A stretch of DNA of 64,000 bases from CALDOK01 sp964481655 (GCA_964481655.1 CAYZVO010000009.1:12952-76951); one strand, 5' to 3'. Positions 44,249 to 53,701 are shown, numbered from the stretch's first letter. Numbers and translations: made by a program. The notes: generated by a model not told the origin, from the sequence alone.

Positions 44249-47200
44249 CTAGTGCACCCGCACGGTGACGAGCTTGGACACGCCGGCATCCTGCATAGTG
44301 ACGCCGTAGAGGGTGTCCGCGCACTCGATGGTCTTCTTGTTGTGCGTGATGACGATGAACTGGGACTCCCGCGCCATGTCCCGCAGCAGATCGTTGAAGC
44401 GCGCGCCGTTGCCCTCGTCCAGGGGGGCGTCCACCTCGTCGAGGATGCAGAAGGGGGACGGGCGCACGCGGAACAGGGCGAAGACCAGGGCGATGGCCAC
44501 CAGGGCCTTCTCTCCACCGGACAGCAGGGTCAGGTTGCGCAGGCGCTTGCCCGGCGGCTGGGCCAGGATGTCCACGCCGGTCTCGAGCAGGTCCTCTTCG
44601 TCGGTGAGGACCAGGCTGGCCTTGCCGCCCTGGGAGAGCCGCTCGTAGAGGGTGTCGAAGTGGCCGTTGACCTCGTCGAAGGCTGCCCGGAAGCGCTCGC
44701 GGCAGGTGCGGTTGATGCGCGCCAGCGCCCCGCGGATCTCGGCCACCGAGGCCTCGAGGTCCGTGCGCTGGGCCATGAGCTCCTCGTGCCGGGCCTGCAG
44801 CTCGAGGTACTCGTCCACGGCGGTCAGGTTCACGTCGCCCAGGTTGTCGATGCGCTTGCGGGTGCGCTCGACCCGCTCGCTCCACTCCTGGATGTAGTCA
44901 GCGTCGTCCAGGTGCCGGGGCTGGATGACCAGGATGTCCACCTGGGGCAGGCGATGCAGCTCGAGGGGTAGGCGGGCTTCGTCCTCGAGGCCGTGGTGGA
45001 TGACCAGCTGGCCGTTCTTCTCGAGCCGATCGAGCTGTCCGGGCAGCGACATGCCGAGATCGGCCTCGGCCTGCTTCTTGAGCACATCGATGCGGGTCCG
45101 GGTGTCCTGCAGCTCGAGCTCGAGACGCTGCAGGGCCGTGGCGGCCTCCTGCCGGGCGTCGCGGGCTTCGGTCAGCTTGTCCTCACAGCGGGTGACCCGC
45201 CGCCGGGCCTCCACCAGGTTGCGACGCTCGTGGGCGAGCTTGCCGGAGACCTCGTCCTGCTTGGCCGCCACCTCGACGATGGACTTCTCGGTGTCGACGA
45301 CCTGGGTGCCCAGCTCAGCCTGGCGCGCGGCGATGCGCCCGGACTCCTCCTGGGCTCTCACGACCACCTCGCTGGCCTGCTCGAGGGCCCGGGCCGCCGC
45401 GTCCCGGGCCTGGCGGGCGGTCTCGACCCGGCCGTTCACCGCCACCAGCTCCTCGCGCAGCCGCCCCTGCTCGGCCGCGGCCGCGGCGTGCTCCTGGGCC
45501 ACGCTCCTGGCCGCGGCTTCGGCGCTGGCGAGGGCCTCGGCCGCGGCGGTGGCCTCGCGCTCGGCGCCCTTGACCGCCTCCTTCGCTGCGGCCAGCTCGC
45601 CCTCGAGGCTCTCGGCGCGGCCCTGCTGCTGCCCGGCGCGCTGCTCGAGGTCCCGCAGCAGGCGCTGGTGGCGCTGCTCGGCTTCGGTGGCCGCCCGGAG
45701 GCGATGGGTGATGCCCGTGGCCTCGAGCTCGGCCCGGCGGTGCTCCCGCCCGGCGTCATCGAGGACCTTGCGCTGAGCGTCGCGCCGGCCCCGGGCCTCG
45801 TCGCTGGCCTCGCGGGCCTGGCTCCGGGTCGCCTTGGCCTCGTCGAGCTGGGCGCGCAGCCGATCCACCTCGGCGCGGGCGTCCCGCAGGGCCTTGCGGC
45901 GACCCAACACGCCGGTGGACGCACCACCGCCGCGGCCGACGCGCACCAGGCCGGGCGGGGTCACCAGCACTCCGCCTGGGGTCACCGCGGAGGAACCACC
46001 GGCCGCGCGGGCCAGGGCCTGGTCCAGATCGTCCACCCGGGCGCAGTCACCGAGCAGGGTCGCCAGGGCCCGCCGAGCGCGCTCGGTGCCCCCCACCGCA
46101 GCGGCCAGGCCCTGTGTGGGCTCGGGGGCGTCGGAGCCCGACAGCAGGATCCAGGCCGCCCCGCCTTCGGCCGCAGCCACCGCGTCGCGGAGCTGATCGG
46201 CGCTGGAGACCACCACGGCGTCGATGCGGTCTCCGAGGGCGGCCCCGAGGTCCTGGATGAGCTCCTCGGGGACCTCGAGCTCCTCGGCCACGGCGAAGGC
46301 GCTGTCCACCCGCCCCAGCACCCGCCGGGAGGCGTCGGTCAGGCCCTCGTGGCGGCTGTGCAGATCCTCGAGGGAGTCGGCGCGGGCGCGGACCCGGGTG
46401 TGCTCCCGCTCCACGTCGAGGAAGGCGCGCTCGGCGCCGGCGCGGGCCAGCTGGGCCTTCTCGAGGGCGGCGTCGAAGCTGGCCAGCTCGTTGCGGGCGT
46501 CCTGCAGGGACCGCTGGGTGGCGGCCATGCGCTCGCGGCCCTGCTCGCGGAGGGACTCGGCCTCCATCCGGGCCTTGGTCAGGCGCTCCGCGTCGGTGCG
46601 CACGGTGTCCAGCTCACGGGCCTGTCCCTGCAGGTCCTCGCGCAGCTGCCGGTCCTGTCGCACGAGGCTGTCGCAGCGGGCCTTGGCCCGCTCGAGGGCC
46701 CCCCGGTGCTCCACGTGCTCCCGCCGCCGCTGCTCGCGCTTGGTCCTCTGGGCGTCCAGCCGCTCGGAGACGGCGCGGGTGCGCGCGATCTGCTCGTCCA
46801 CCGCGGCCTGGGCCACGGACACCGACGCCTCGCTGCTCGCCACGCGCTGGTGGCAGCGCTCGAGCTCACCCTCGACCTGGCGGATCCTCACCCCGGCCTG
46901 CTCGACCTCGGTGGCGAGGCGCTGGGAGCGCTCCTCGAGGTCCCGCCGCTCGCGATCCTGGTACTGCCGCGCCGACTCGAGCTCCCGTCGGGTGGCCTCG
47001 AGCTCGGCGAGGCGGTCCCGCAGGCCGCCCACCACATGCTCCGCCACGCCCGCCTGCTCCCGGTCCCGCCGCAGATCCGAGCCGGCCCGCTGCTCGGCCC
47101 GCTCCCGCTGCTGGAGCTCGAGCTGAGCTTGGCGGCGATCCCGGCTCAGGGCCCGGCGGTCCGCCATCAGGCCGCTGTAGCGGGCCACAGCCAGCAGCAG

Positions 47201-47887
47201 GGTGCCCTGACGGGCGATGGCCCGCAGCCGGCGGAAGCGGGCCGCGCGGTCCACCTGCTTGCCCACCTGCTCGAGGCGCTGCTCGAGCTCCTCGACCACA
47301 TGGACGGAGCGCTCGAGGTTCTGCAGGGTGGCGTCCAGGCGGCTGAGGGTCTCGGAGCGACGGGCCTTGAAGCGGGAGGTGCCGGCGGCCTCTTCCACCA
47401 GTCCCCGCCGGTCCTGGGGGCTGGCCACGATGACGGCGCCGATGCGTCCCTGCTCGATGAAGCTGTAGAACTTGCTGCCGACGCCGGTGTCGAGGAAGAG
47501 CTCGTGCACGTCCCGCAGGCGCACGCGCTGCTGGTTGATGCGGTACTCCGACCCCCGCTCGCGGGTGAGCTTGCGGGTGATCTGCACCTCGTCGAAGCGG
47601 GCCCACTCACCGGAGAACGGGCGTTCCCCCGCCGTGAAGGTGACGGTGACCTGGGCGATGTTCATGGGCGCGCGCGCGTCGGAGCCGTTGAAGACCACGT
47701 CCTCCATGGCCGAGCCGCGCAGCTCCCGCGGAGACTGCTCGCCGATGCACCACTTCATGGCGTCCAGGACATTGGACTTGCCGCAGCCGTTGGGGCCCAC
47801 CACCCCGGAGATGCCTTCGCTGAAATGGAACACGACCCGGTCCGGGAAGGACTTGAAGCCGTGGATCTCCATCTTGCGGATGTGCAT
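44249..47887 (-). CDS. smc: Chromosome segregation ATPase SMC
   Basis: 1212 residues from the ATG at 47887 (MHIRKMEIHGFKSFPDRV). Walker A GPNGCGKSN lies at 31-39. The first coiled coil runs to about 500 and the hinge is around residues 520-640 (LEVPEELIQDLGAALGDRID, AWILLSGSDAPEP, GGVLVTPPGLVRVGRGGG). A second coiled coil to about 1000 is followed by the C-terminal ATPase lobe with signature LLSGGEKALVAIALVFALF and Walker B PFCILDEVDAPLDEGN. It extrudes DNA loops with ScpA and ScpB, which are not in the window. It is divergent from a TM2-domain gene. Confidence 0.97.
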   Translation of the reverse strand: MHIRKMEIHGFKSFPDRVVFHFSEGISGVVGPNGCGKSNVLDAMKWCIGEQSPRELRGSAMEDVVFNGSDARAPMNIAQVTVTFTAGERPFSGEWARFDEVQITRKLTRERGSEYRINQQRVRLRDVHELFLDTGVGSKFYSFIEQGRIGAVIVASPQDRRGLVEEAAGTSRFKARRSETLSRLDATLQNLERSVHVVEELEQRLEQVGKQVDRAARFRRLRAIARQGTLLLAVARYSGLMADRRALSRDRRQAQLELQQRERAEQRAGSDLRRDREQAGVAEHVVGGLRDRLAELEATRRELESARQYQDRERRDLEERSQRLATEVEQAGVRIRQVEGELERCHQRVASSEASVSVAQAAVDEQIARTRAVSERLDAQRTKREQRRREHVEHRGALERAKARCDSLVRQDRQLREDLQGQARELDTVRTDAERLTKARMEAESLREQGRERMAATQRSLQDARNELASFDAALEKAQLARAGAERAFLDVEREHTRVRARADSLEDLHSRHEGLTDASRRVLGRVDSAFAVAEELEVPEELIQDLGAALGDRIDAVVVSSADQLRDAVAAAEGGAAWILLSGSDAPEPTQGLAAAVGGTERARRALATLLGDCARVDDLDQALARAAGGSSAVTPGGVLVTPPGLVRVGRGGGASTGVLGRRKALRDARAEVDRLRAQLDEAKATRSQAREASDEARGRRDAQRKVLDDAGREHRRAELEATGITHRLRAATEAEQRHQRLLRDLEQRAGQQQGRAESLEGELAAAKEAVKGAEREATAAAEALASAEAAARSVAQEHAAAAAEQGRLREELVAVNGRVETARQARDAAARALEQASEVVVRAQEESGRIAARQAELGTQVVDTEKSIVEVAAKQDEVSGKLAHERRNLVEARRRVTRCEDKLTEARDARQEAATALQRLELELQDTRTRIDVLKKQAEADLGMSLPGQLDRLEKNGQLVIHHGLEDEARLPLELHRLPQVDILVIQPRHLDDADYIQEWSERVERTRKRIDNLGDVNLTAVDEYLELQARHEELMAQRTDLEASVAEIRGALARINRTCRERFRAAFDEVNGHFDTLYERLSQGGKASLVLTDEEDLLETGVDILAQPPGKRLRNLTLLSGGEKALVAIALVFALFRVRPSPFCILDEVDAPLDEGNGARFNDLLRDMARESQFIVITHNKKTIECADTLYGVTMQDAGVSKLVTVRVH

Positions 47888-48039
47888 CGTGCGTCGGGGT
47901 GCGGGTTTCAGCGTCTGCCAAGGGCCACTGCATCCATGTATACCGAACCGCGCTTCGCGATGGAACGAAGGCGCGCAATAAAGCCTGCGACGAGGCGTAG
48001 ACCGAGGGCACACGATCCCTCTCCGGAGCACGAGTCGCC

Positions 48040-48285
48040 ATGGTCCCCGCTGTCCGTGAATCCACCGCCATCGACCGCCCCCGCCGTGACGTCATCACGG
48101 CGTACGTCCTGCTCGTCCCCTGCCTGTTCGGCCTGTCCGGGCTGCACCGGTTCTACCTCGGCCGCTGGGTCTCCGGCCTGGTCTGGCTGGTGACCGGCGG
48201 CCTGTGCGGCGTCGGCAGCATCATCGACATGGTGATGATGCCCCGCATGGTGGACGACCACAACCGGGGCGCCCACGGCTGGTAG
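48040..48285 (+). CDS. TM2-domain membrane protein
   Basis: 81 residues with a TM2 domain: two membrane spans joined by the family turn. VITAYVLLVPCLFGLSGLHR is followed directly by FYLGRWVSGLVWLVTGGLCG and VGSIIDMVMMPRMVDDHNRG. The GLHRFYLG and the final DxxxMPRMVDxHN pattern are diagnostic. Function unknown. It is transcribed away from smc and ends at a hairpin that separates it from the convergent PLP-enzyme gene. Confidence 0.88.
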   Translation: MVPAVRESTAIDRPRRDVITAYVLLVPCLFGLSGLHRFYLGRWVSGLVWLVTGGLCGVGSIIDMVMMPRMVDDHNRGAHGW

Positions 48286-48291
48286 GAAGCT

Positions 48292-48308
48292 GTCAGCTCT
48301 CAGCTGAC
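48292..48308. terminator. Hairpin between convergent TM2 and PLP-enzyme genes
   Basis: GTCAGCT (48292-48298), loop CTC, AGCTGAC (48302-48308): a perfect 7-bp stem between genes ending at 48285 and 48319. No U tract, so its strength is uncertain. Confidence 0.5.
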
Positions 48309-48318
48309 GGCTGAACGC

Positions 48319-49566
48319 TCAGATGACGCGGAGCTTCTTGGCGACGCTCTGCATGATCTCGAGGGCGCGATCGAGGTGGGCCTTGTCGTGGCTCGCCATG
48401 ACCGAGGTCCGCAGCATCGCCATGTCCCGGGGGACGGCGGGGTGCACGACCGGGTTGACGTAGACGCCGGCGTCCAGCAGCTGCTTGCCCATCATGATGG
48501 CCTTGAGGTCGTCGCCGATGATGACCGGGACGATGGGGGAGGCCGAGGCGCCGGTGCGGAAGCCCAGCTCGTTGAGGCCGAGGCGCCAGTACTCTGCGTT
48601 CTCGTTCACCCTCGCGACACGCCAGGGCTCGGCCAGCATGATGTCCAGCGCCGTGGAGGCGGCCGCCACGGAGGCGGGGGGCAGGGAGGCCGAGAAGACC
48701 ATGGGACGCCCGAAGAAGCGCATCCAGTCGATGACGTCGGCCGGGCCGGCGACCCAGCCACCGATGGAGGCCAGGCTCTTGGAGAAGGTGCCGCAGATCA
48801 GGTCGGCCGCGCCGTGCATCCCGAAGTGCTCCTCGGTGCCGCGGCCGGTGGCGCCGAGCACGCCCAGGGCGTGGGCGTCGTCCACGCAGAGGCGGGCGTC
48901 GTACTTGCGACAGCGCTCCACGATCCAGGGCAGGGGCAGGATGTCACCCTCCATGGAGTACAGGCCGTCCACCATGACCAGGGTGGCCTCGCCGCGGTCC
49001 TTGGCCCGCTGGAGGGTGCGCTCGAGGTCGTCGGGGTCGTTGTGCTGGAAGCGGTCCACCCGCGCCTTGCTGGTGCGGGCGCCGTCCTGGATGGAGGCGT
49101 GGGCCTGCCAGTCCACGACGACACAGGTGCCCTCGGCGCCCAGGGCCGTGAGGATGCCGAGGTTGGCCTGGTAGCCGGTGGTGAAGACCAGCGCGTCTTC
49201 GCGCCCGTGGAGCTCGGCGATCTTGCGCTCGAGGGCCACGTGGTGGGTGGTGGTGCCGTTGAGCAGCCGCGAGCCCGTGAGGCTGGGGCCCTGCTCCCGC
49301 ACGGCCTCGATGGCCGCGTCGCGCACCCGCTGATCCGTGGTGAGCCCCAGGTAGTTGTTCGAGCCGAGCATCACACACTCGCTGCCCTCGATCACACAGG
49401 TCGGCCCCTCGTTCCGGGTCAGCTCCCGGAAGTAGGGCATCACGCCCATGGCCCGGACCTGCTTGGGCACGGCGAAGCGCTTCGCGGGGGTGAAGACGTC
49501 GGTGATGCGCGCCTTCTTCTTCTTGCCGATGTGGGGGTTGACGTTGCTGCCGCCGGTGACGCTCAT
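48319..49566 (-). CDS. Alpha-oxoamine synthase, serine palmitoyltransferase-like
   Basis: 415-residue PLP enzyme that condenses an amino acid with an acyl-CoA. Family marks: MLGSNNYLGLTTDQRV, GSRLLNGTTTHHVALERKIA, FTTGYQANLGILTALG, VDDAHALGVLGATGRGTEEH and the PLP-binding Lys in GTFSKSLASIGGWVAG, then RFFGRPMVFSASLPP. The relatives are serine palmitoyltransferase, KBL and BioF. The 35-residue N-terminal extension, RPMVFSASLPP and no biotin or threonine genes nearby favour serine palmitoyltransferase, the first step of sphingolipid synthesis. Substrate choice is not provable from sequence. The gene has TetR-type palindromes in its promoter region. Confidence 0.85.
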   Translation of the reverse strand: MSVTGGSNVNPHIGKKKKARITDVFTPAKRFAVPKQVRAMGVMPYFRELTRNEGPTCVIEGSECVMLGSNNYLGLTTDQRVRDAAIEAVREQGPSLTGSRLLNGTTTHHVALERKIAELHGREDALVFTTGYQANLGILTALGAEGTCVVVDWQAHASIQDGARTSKARVDRFQHNDPDDLERTLQRAKDRGEATLVMVDGLYSMEGDILPLPWIVERCRKYDARLCVDDAHALGVLGATGRGTEEHFGMHGAADLICGTFSKSLASIGGWVAGPADVIDWMRFFGRPMVFSASLPPASVAAASTALDIMLAEPWRVARVNENAEYWRLGLNELGFRTGASASPIVPVIIGDDLKAIMMGKQLLDAGVYVNPVVHPAVPRDMAMLRTSVMASHDKAHLDRALEIMQSVAKKLRVI

Positions 49567-49721
49567 GGCTCACTCCTGGTCTTCGGCCCCCACGCCGCGC
49601 AGGCGTGCTGAGCCGGTCCTCTGGACGGGATCGGGTGCGTGTTCCGTGACGTTTGTACCGTCACCGGGCGGCAGCGTCAAGGATGCCGGACCACGAAAAC
49701 CGGCGTTCATGCTCCATTTTG

Positions 49722-49775
49722 ACTGACCAGTCAGTTTATATGGGGGCGGGTACAGCAAACTGACCGGTCAGTTTG
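49722..49775. promoter_or_regulatory. Two TetR-type palindromic operators upstream of the oxoamine synthase gene
   Basis: ACTGAC-CA-GTCAGT (49722-49735) and a perfect palindrome CAAACTGACCGGTCAGTTTG (49756-49775, extendable by one base each side) share the ACTGAC half-site. Their centres are 37 bp apart, about 3.5 turns. On the minus strand TATAAA (49741-49736) lies between and next to them as a possible -10, so occupancy would block the oxoamine synthase promoter. Spacer size and symmetry fit TetR-family repressors. No tetR gene is in the window. The site also lies just beyond the end of the nupC operon. Confidence 0.65.
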
Positions 49776-49802
49776 CCAACTCGAGCCCCCACGAGGGGCA
49801 CA

Positions 49803-51212
49803 CTAGCCGATGAGGATCCCCGCGATCGTCCCGGTCATGAAGGCGGCCAGGCTGCCGCCGATCATCGCCCGCAGCCCGAGCTCCGCCAGATCGCGCATCC
49901 GCTCCGGCGCGATCCCTCCGATGCCCCCCAGCTGGATGCCGATGGAGGCGAAGTTGGCGAAGCCGCACAGGGCGTAGCTGGCGATGACCGCCGAACGCTG
50001 GCTCAGCACCGGGTTGGCGCTGTTGATCAGATCACCCAGGTGGATGTAGGCGATGAACTCGGTCAGCACGATCTTCTCGCCCAGCAGCGTGCCCACGATG
50101 CCGGCCTCGGCCCAGGGCACGCCCATGGCGAAGGCGATGGGGCTGAACAACCAGCCGAGGATCTTGGACAGGCTCAAGGGATCGCAGCTGTCCATGAACC
50201 AGCCCAGGGCCACGCCGTCCGCGCAGAAACCGATGGGAATCCAGGTGAGCATCCAGTCGATCATGGCGATCAAGCCCACGAAGGCGATGAGCATGGCCGC
50301 CACGTTGATGGCCAGGGCCATGCCCTCCTTGGCTCCCCGGGCGGCGGCCTCGATGACGTTGCCGTCCACCTTCTCCACCGCGATGCTGGCCCCACCCGCC
50401 GTGGCGCTCTGCTCCCGCTCGGGGAACATCACCTTGGAGATGGCCAGGGCCGCTGGCGCGCTCATGATCGAGGCGGTGACCAGGTGGCCGGCGATGCCGG
50501 GGATGTCCTTGAGGAACCCCACGTAGGCGGCCATCACCCCCCCCGCGACCGTGGCGAAGCCGCCGGTCATCACCGCGTGCAGCTCGGACCGGGTCATCTT
50601 GCCGATGAAGGGTGCGACCACCAGGGGGGCCTCGGTCTGGCCCACGAAGATGTTGGCCGCGGCGCTCAGGCTCTCGGCCCCGCTCACGCCCATGGTGCGC
50701 TGCATGACCCAGGCCAGCCCCACCACGATCCGCTGCATGATGCCCAGGTGGTAGAGGATGGCCATCAGGCTCGAGAAGAAGATGATGGTGGGGAGGATCC
50801 AGAACGCGAAGGTCTTGACCGGCGGCGAGATGCGCCCGATGAAGGTCTCCGGCTCGCCCGTGGGCCCGAGGATCTGGTGCAGCTCGGTGGTCTGGAAGAC
50901 GAAGTCCGCGCCGGCCTCCGAGAAGGACAGCAGCCGCTTCACGCCACCATCGACCACCACGAAGAAGAAGTCCGACAGGCCCGGCGAGAGCACGATGATG
51001 CCCAGGATGAGCTGGAGCGCCACGCCCCAGATCACCGGCCGCCAGCGCACGTTCCAGCGATCCACGGACATCAGCCAGGCCAGGCCGATCATCACGAAGA
51101 TGCCGGTGAAGGACAGGCCCCTGGCGAGGAGGCTGACGTCTCCCTCGATGAAGTTGCCGGCCGCCATGGCCGGGACGGGGAGGAGCAGCAGCGCGAGCAG
51201 GAGTGCAGGCAT
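49803..51212 (-). CDS. nupC: NupC-family concentrative nucleoside transporter
   Basis: 469-residue CNT-family cation/nucleoside symporter with about ten spans. Family marks are QTEAPLVVAPFIGKMTRSEL, MTGGFATVAGGVMAAYVGFL, LGEKIVLTEFIAYIHLGDL, SQRSAVIASYALCGFANFAS and IGIQLGGIGGIAPER. The first 18 residues look like a cleavable signal peptide (MPALLLALLLLPVPAMAAG), uncommon for bacterial CNT proteins. It is the last gene of the deoC-deoB-deoA-nupC operon, so it supplies nucleosides to the pathway. All core motifs are present. Confidence 0.94.
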   Translation of the reverse strand: MPALLLALLLLPVPAMAAGNFIEGDVSLLARGLSFTGIFVMIGLAWLMSVDRWNVRWRPVIWGVALQLILGIIVLSPGLSDFFFVVVDGGVKRLLSFSEAGADFVFQTTELHQILGPTGEPETFIGRISPPVKTFAFWILPTIIFFSSLMAILYHLGIMQRIVVGLAWVMQRTMGVSGAESLSAAANIFVGQTEAPLVVAPFIGKMTRSELHAVMTGGFATVAGGVMAAYVGFLKDIPGIAGHLVTASIMSAPAALAISKVMFPEREQSATAGGASIAVEKVDGNVIEAAARGAKEGMALAINVAAMLIAFVGLIAMIDWMLTWIPIGFCADGVALGWFMDSCDPLSLSKILGWLFSPIAFAMGVPWAEAGIVGTLLGEKIVLTEFIAYIHLGDLINSANPVLSQRSAVIASYALCGFANFASIGIQLGGIGGIAPERMRDLAELGLRAMIGGSLAAFMTGTIAGILIG

Positions 51213-51250
51213 GGACGGGCCCTCGGGGATCGCCTGCCTGCTATCCGCTT

Positions 51251-52516
51251 TTACGCCTCGACGGTCTCCAGAACCAGCGGCACGGCCTCAGCGGGGCCAT
51301 CTCCGATGACGAAGGCCCGCCGGGTCAGGGCCTGGGCCTGCTCGAGGCCGCGCTGGGCGTGGTGGATCTCGGCCAGCACGTCCCCCGCGGCGACGGCGTC
51401 ACCGCGCTTCTTGCGCAGCACCAGCCCGACCCCGGGGTGGATGGGCTCGTCCGCGCGCTCGCGGCCGGCGCCCAGGCCGAAGGCGGCCATGGCGATGTCC
51501 ATGGCGTCCAGCTGCTCGACCACGCCGCTGCGATCGGCCACGAGCTCGGTGACCCTGGCCCCCATGGCCATGCGCTCGTAGTCCTCGAGGGCCGAGACGT
51601 CGCCGTGGTGGGCTTCGGTCATGCGGCAGAAGATGTCCCAGGCCGCGCCGGAGCGGAGCAGGTCGGCCGCCCGGGGATCGCCGGCCAGGGCCACGGTGAT
51701 GTCGAAGAGGTCCTGGGGGCCGCCGCCCTTGAGGGCCTCGACGGACTCCCGCACCTCGAGGGCGTTGCCCACGGTCAGACCCAAGGGCTGGGACATGTCG
51801 GTGAGCAGGGCCCGGGTGCGCACGCCGCAGCCGTTGCCGACGCGCACCAGGCTGGTCGCCAGGGTGCGGGCCTGCTCGAGGTCCTTCATGAACGCGCCGG
51901 AGCCCACCTTGACGTCGAGCACCAGGGCGTCGATGCCCTCGGCCACCTTCTTGGAGAGGATGGAGGCGGTGATCAGCGCCACCGACGGGACCGTGCAGAC
52001 CTCGTTGCGCAGGGCGTAGAGCAGCTTGTCGGCGGGGGCGACCTCGCCGGTCTGGCCGTTCATGAAGAAGCCCACGTCCGCCAGCACGGTGCGCAGCTGG
52101 GTGGCGGGCAGATCGGTGCGGAAGCCCGGGATGGCCTCGAGCTTGTCCAGGGTGCCGCCGGTGTGTCCCAGGCCGCGGCCGGAGACCATGGGGACCCGCT
52201 TGCCCAGGGCCACCAGCAGGGGCGCCAGGACCAGGGAGACCTTGTCACCGACACCGCCGGTGCTGTGCTTGTCGACGAAGGGGCCCTCGAGGCCGTCCCA
52301 GCTCAGGCGATCACCCGAGTCCACCATGGCGTGGGTCAGCGCGACCTTCTCGTCGTCGTCGAGGCCCTGCACGAAGGCGAAGGCCAGCCAGGCGGCGACC
52401 TGGGACCGGCTGATGTCGCCCGCGGTCAGCGCGCGCACGAAGGCGCCGATCTGCTCGGGGCTGTGGACGCCGCCGTCGCGCTTGGTCTCGAGGAAGGGAT
52501 GGATGGCAAAAGGCAT
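51251..52516 (-). CDS. deoA: Thymidine / pyrimidine-nucleoside phosphorylase
   Basis: 421 residues. It cleaves thymidine or other pyrimidine nucleosides with phosphate to base and (deoxy)ribose-1-phosphate. Family marks: LSWDGLEGPFVDKHSTGGVG followed by DKVSLVLAPL (phosphate site), VPMVSGRGLGHTGGTLDKLE, LITASILSKKVAEGIDALVL (substrate site), VKVGSGAFMKDLEQA and LGLTVGNALEVRES. Length is nearer the pyrimidine-nucleoside phosphorylase form (about 430), so specificity may be broad. It lies 12 bp after deoB, and its product is isomerised by DeoB. Confidence 0.95.
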   Translation of the reverse strand: MPFAIHPFLETKRDGGVHSPEQIGAFVRALTAGDISRSQVAAWLAFAFVQGLDDDEKVALTHAMVDSGDRLSWDGLEGPFVDKHSTGGVGDKVSLVLAPLLVALGKRVPMVSGRGLGHTGGTLDKLEAIPGFRTDLPATQLRTVLADVGFFMNGQTGEVAPADKLLYALRNEVCTVPSVALITASILSKKVAEGIDALVLDVKVGSGAFMKDLEQARTLATSLVRVGNGCGVRTRALLTDMSQPLGLTVGNALEVRESVEALKGGGPQDLFDITVALAGDPRAADLLRSGAAWDIFCRMTEAHHGDVSALEDYERMAMGARVTELVADRSGVVEQLDAMDIAMAAFGLGAGRERADEPIHPGVGLVLRKKRGDAVAAGDVLAEIHHAQRGLEQAQALTRRAFVIGDGPAEAVPLVLETVEA

Positions 52517-52528
52517 GGTCGCTCCGTG

Positions 52529-53701
52529 TCAGCTGCGCGCGGCTTCCAGCATACCCAGGAAGCTCTGGCCGGCGTCGAGGGGGCCGACGCCGAGGTGCTC
52601 CGCCACCGTAGCGCCCACGTCGGCCAGGGAGCCGCGCTGGCCGAGCGCGACGCCGGCGACGCCGGGCAGGACGGCCAGCACCGGGACGTACTCCCGGGTG
52701 TGGTCCGAGCCGGGGTGACAGGGGTCGTTGCCGTGATCGGCGGTGATGATCATGATGTCGTCGGGCCCCATGCCCGCCAGCAGCTCAGGCAGCCGCAGAT
52801 CGAAGGCCTCGAGGCCGCCGGCGTAGCCCACGGGATCCCGGCGGTGGCCCCAGAGCATGTCGAAGTCCACCAGGTTGGCGAAGATCAGGCCGCCTTCCTG
52901 GGCCCGCAAGGCCTCGAGGGTGGCGTCGACGACGGCCATGTTGTTGCCGGCCTTGACGGCTCGGGAGAAGCCGCGCCCGCCGTAGAGGTTCTTCACCTTG
53001 CCCACCGAGGTGACCGGCTGACCGGCCGCCAGCAGGCGGTCGAGCACCGTGTCGGCGTCGGGCTGCAGGGCGAAGTCCTTGCGGTTCTCGGTGCGCTGGA
53101 AGGCTCCGGGCTGGCCCACGAAGGGGCGGGCGATGACCCGGGCGACCTGGTGGGGCTCGACGATGGCGAAGGCCTGCTCGCACATGGCGTAGAGCTGGTC
53201 GAGGGGGATGATCTCTTCGTGAGCCGCGATCTGGAAGACCGAGTCCGCCGAGGTGTAGACGATGGGCAGGCCCGTGGCCATGTGCTCGGCGCCGAGGTCC
53301 TCGATGATGACGGTGCCCGAGGCGGCGTAGTTGCCCAGGCTGCCCCGGCCGATGGCGGCGTGGAAGGCGTCCATGATGGCCGGAGGGAAGCCGTCGTGGA
53401 AGAAGCCGAAGGGCAGGGTCCGGACCAGGCCCGCCAGCTCCCAGTGGCCGGTGACGCTGTCCTTGCCCGGGGACGCCAGGGGCGCGCGGCCCCAGCCGGC
53501 GCCGGGGGCGTCCACCGGCGGCACGCCCGCCACGGCGTGGATGTTGCCCAGGCCCAGGGCCTGCAGGTTGGGGATGTCCAGTCCGCCCACGTGGGCGGCG
53601 CAGTGGCCGAGGGTGTCGGAGCCGGCGTCGCCCCACTCGGCGGCGTCGGGCATCGCGCCCACGCCGACGGAGTCGAGCACGATGATGATGGCACGGTTCA
53701 T
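52529..53701 (-). CDS. deoB: Phosphopentomutase DeoB
   Basis: 390 residues from the ATG at 53701 (MNRAIIIVLDSVGVGAMPDA). An alkaline-phosphatase-like metalloenzyme that converts (deoxy)ribose-1-phosphate to the 5-phosphate. Metal ligands are visible in VLDSVGVGAMPDA, in TADHGNDPCHPGSDHTREYV, and in NLVDFDMLWGHRRDPVGYA. The phosphorylatable Thr lies in GKDSVTGHWELAG. Everything expected is present. Upstream of it, after deoC, is a two-hairpin module (53735-53806) that may reduce read-through. Confidence 0.96.
   Translation of the reverse strand: MNRAIIIVLDSVGVGAMPDAAEWGDAGSDTLGHCAAHVGGLDIPNLQALGLGNIHAVAGVPPVDAPGAGWGRAPLASPGKDSVTGHWELAGLVRTLPFGFFHDGFPPAIMDAFHAAIGRGSLGNYAASGTVIIEDLGAEHMATGLPIVYTSADSVFQIAAHEEIIPLDQLYAMCEQAFAIVEPHQVARVIARPFVGQPGAFQRTENRKDFALQPDADTVLDRLLAAGQPVTSVGKVKNLYGGRGFSRAVKAGNNMAVVDATLEALRAQEGGLIFANLVDFDMLWGHRRDPVGYAGGLEAFDLRLPELLAGMGPDDIMIITADHGNDPCHPGSDHTREYVPVLAVLPGVAGVALGQRGSLADVGATVAEHLGVGPLDAGQSFLGMLEAARS

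Noticed and set aside
44993..48193. 1066-residue plus-strand ORF
   Set aside because: Antisense shadow of smc; low-complexity Leu/Gly/Ala/His reading.
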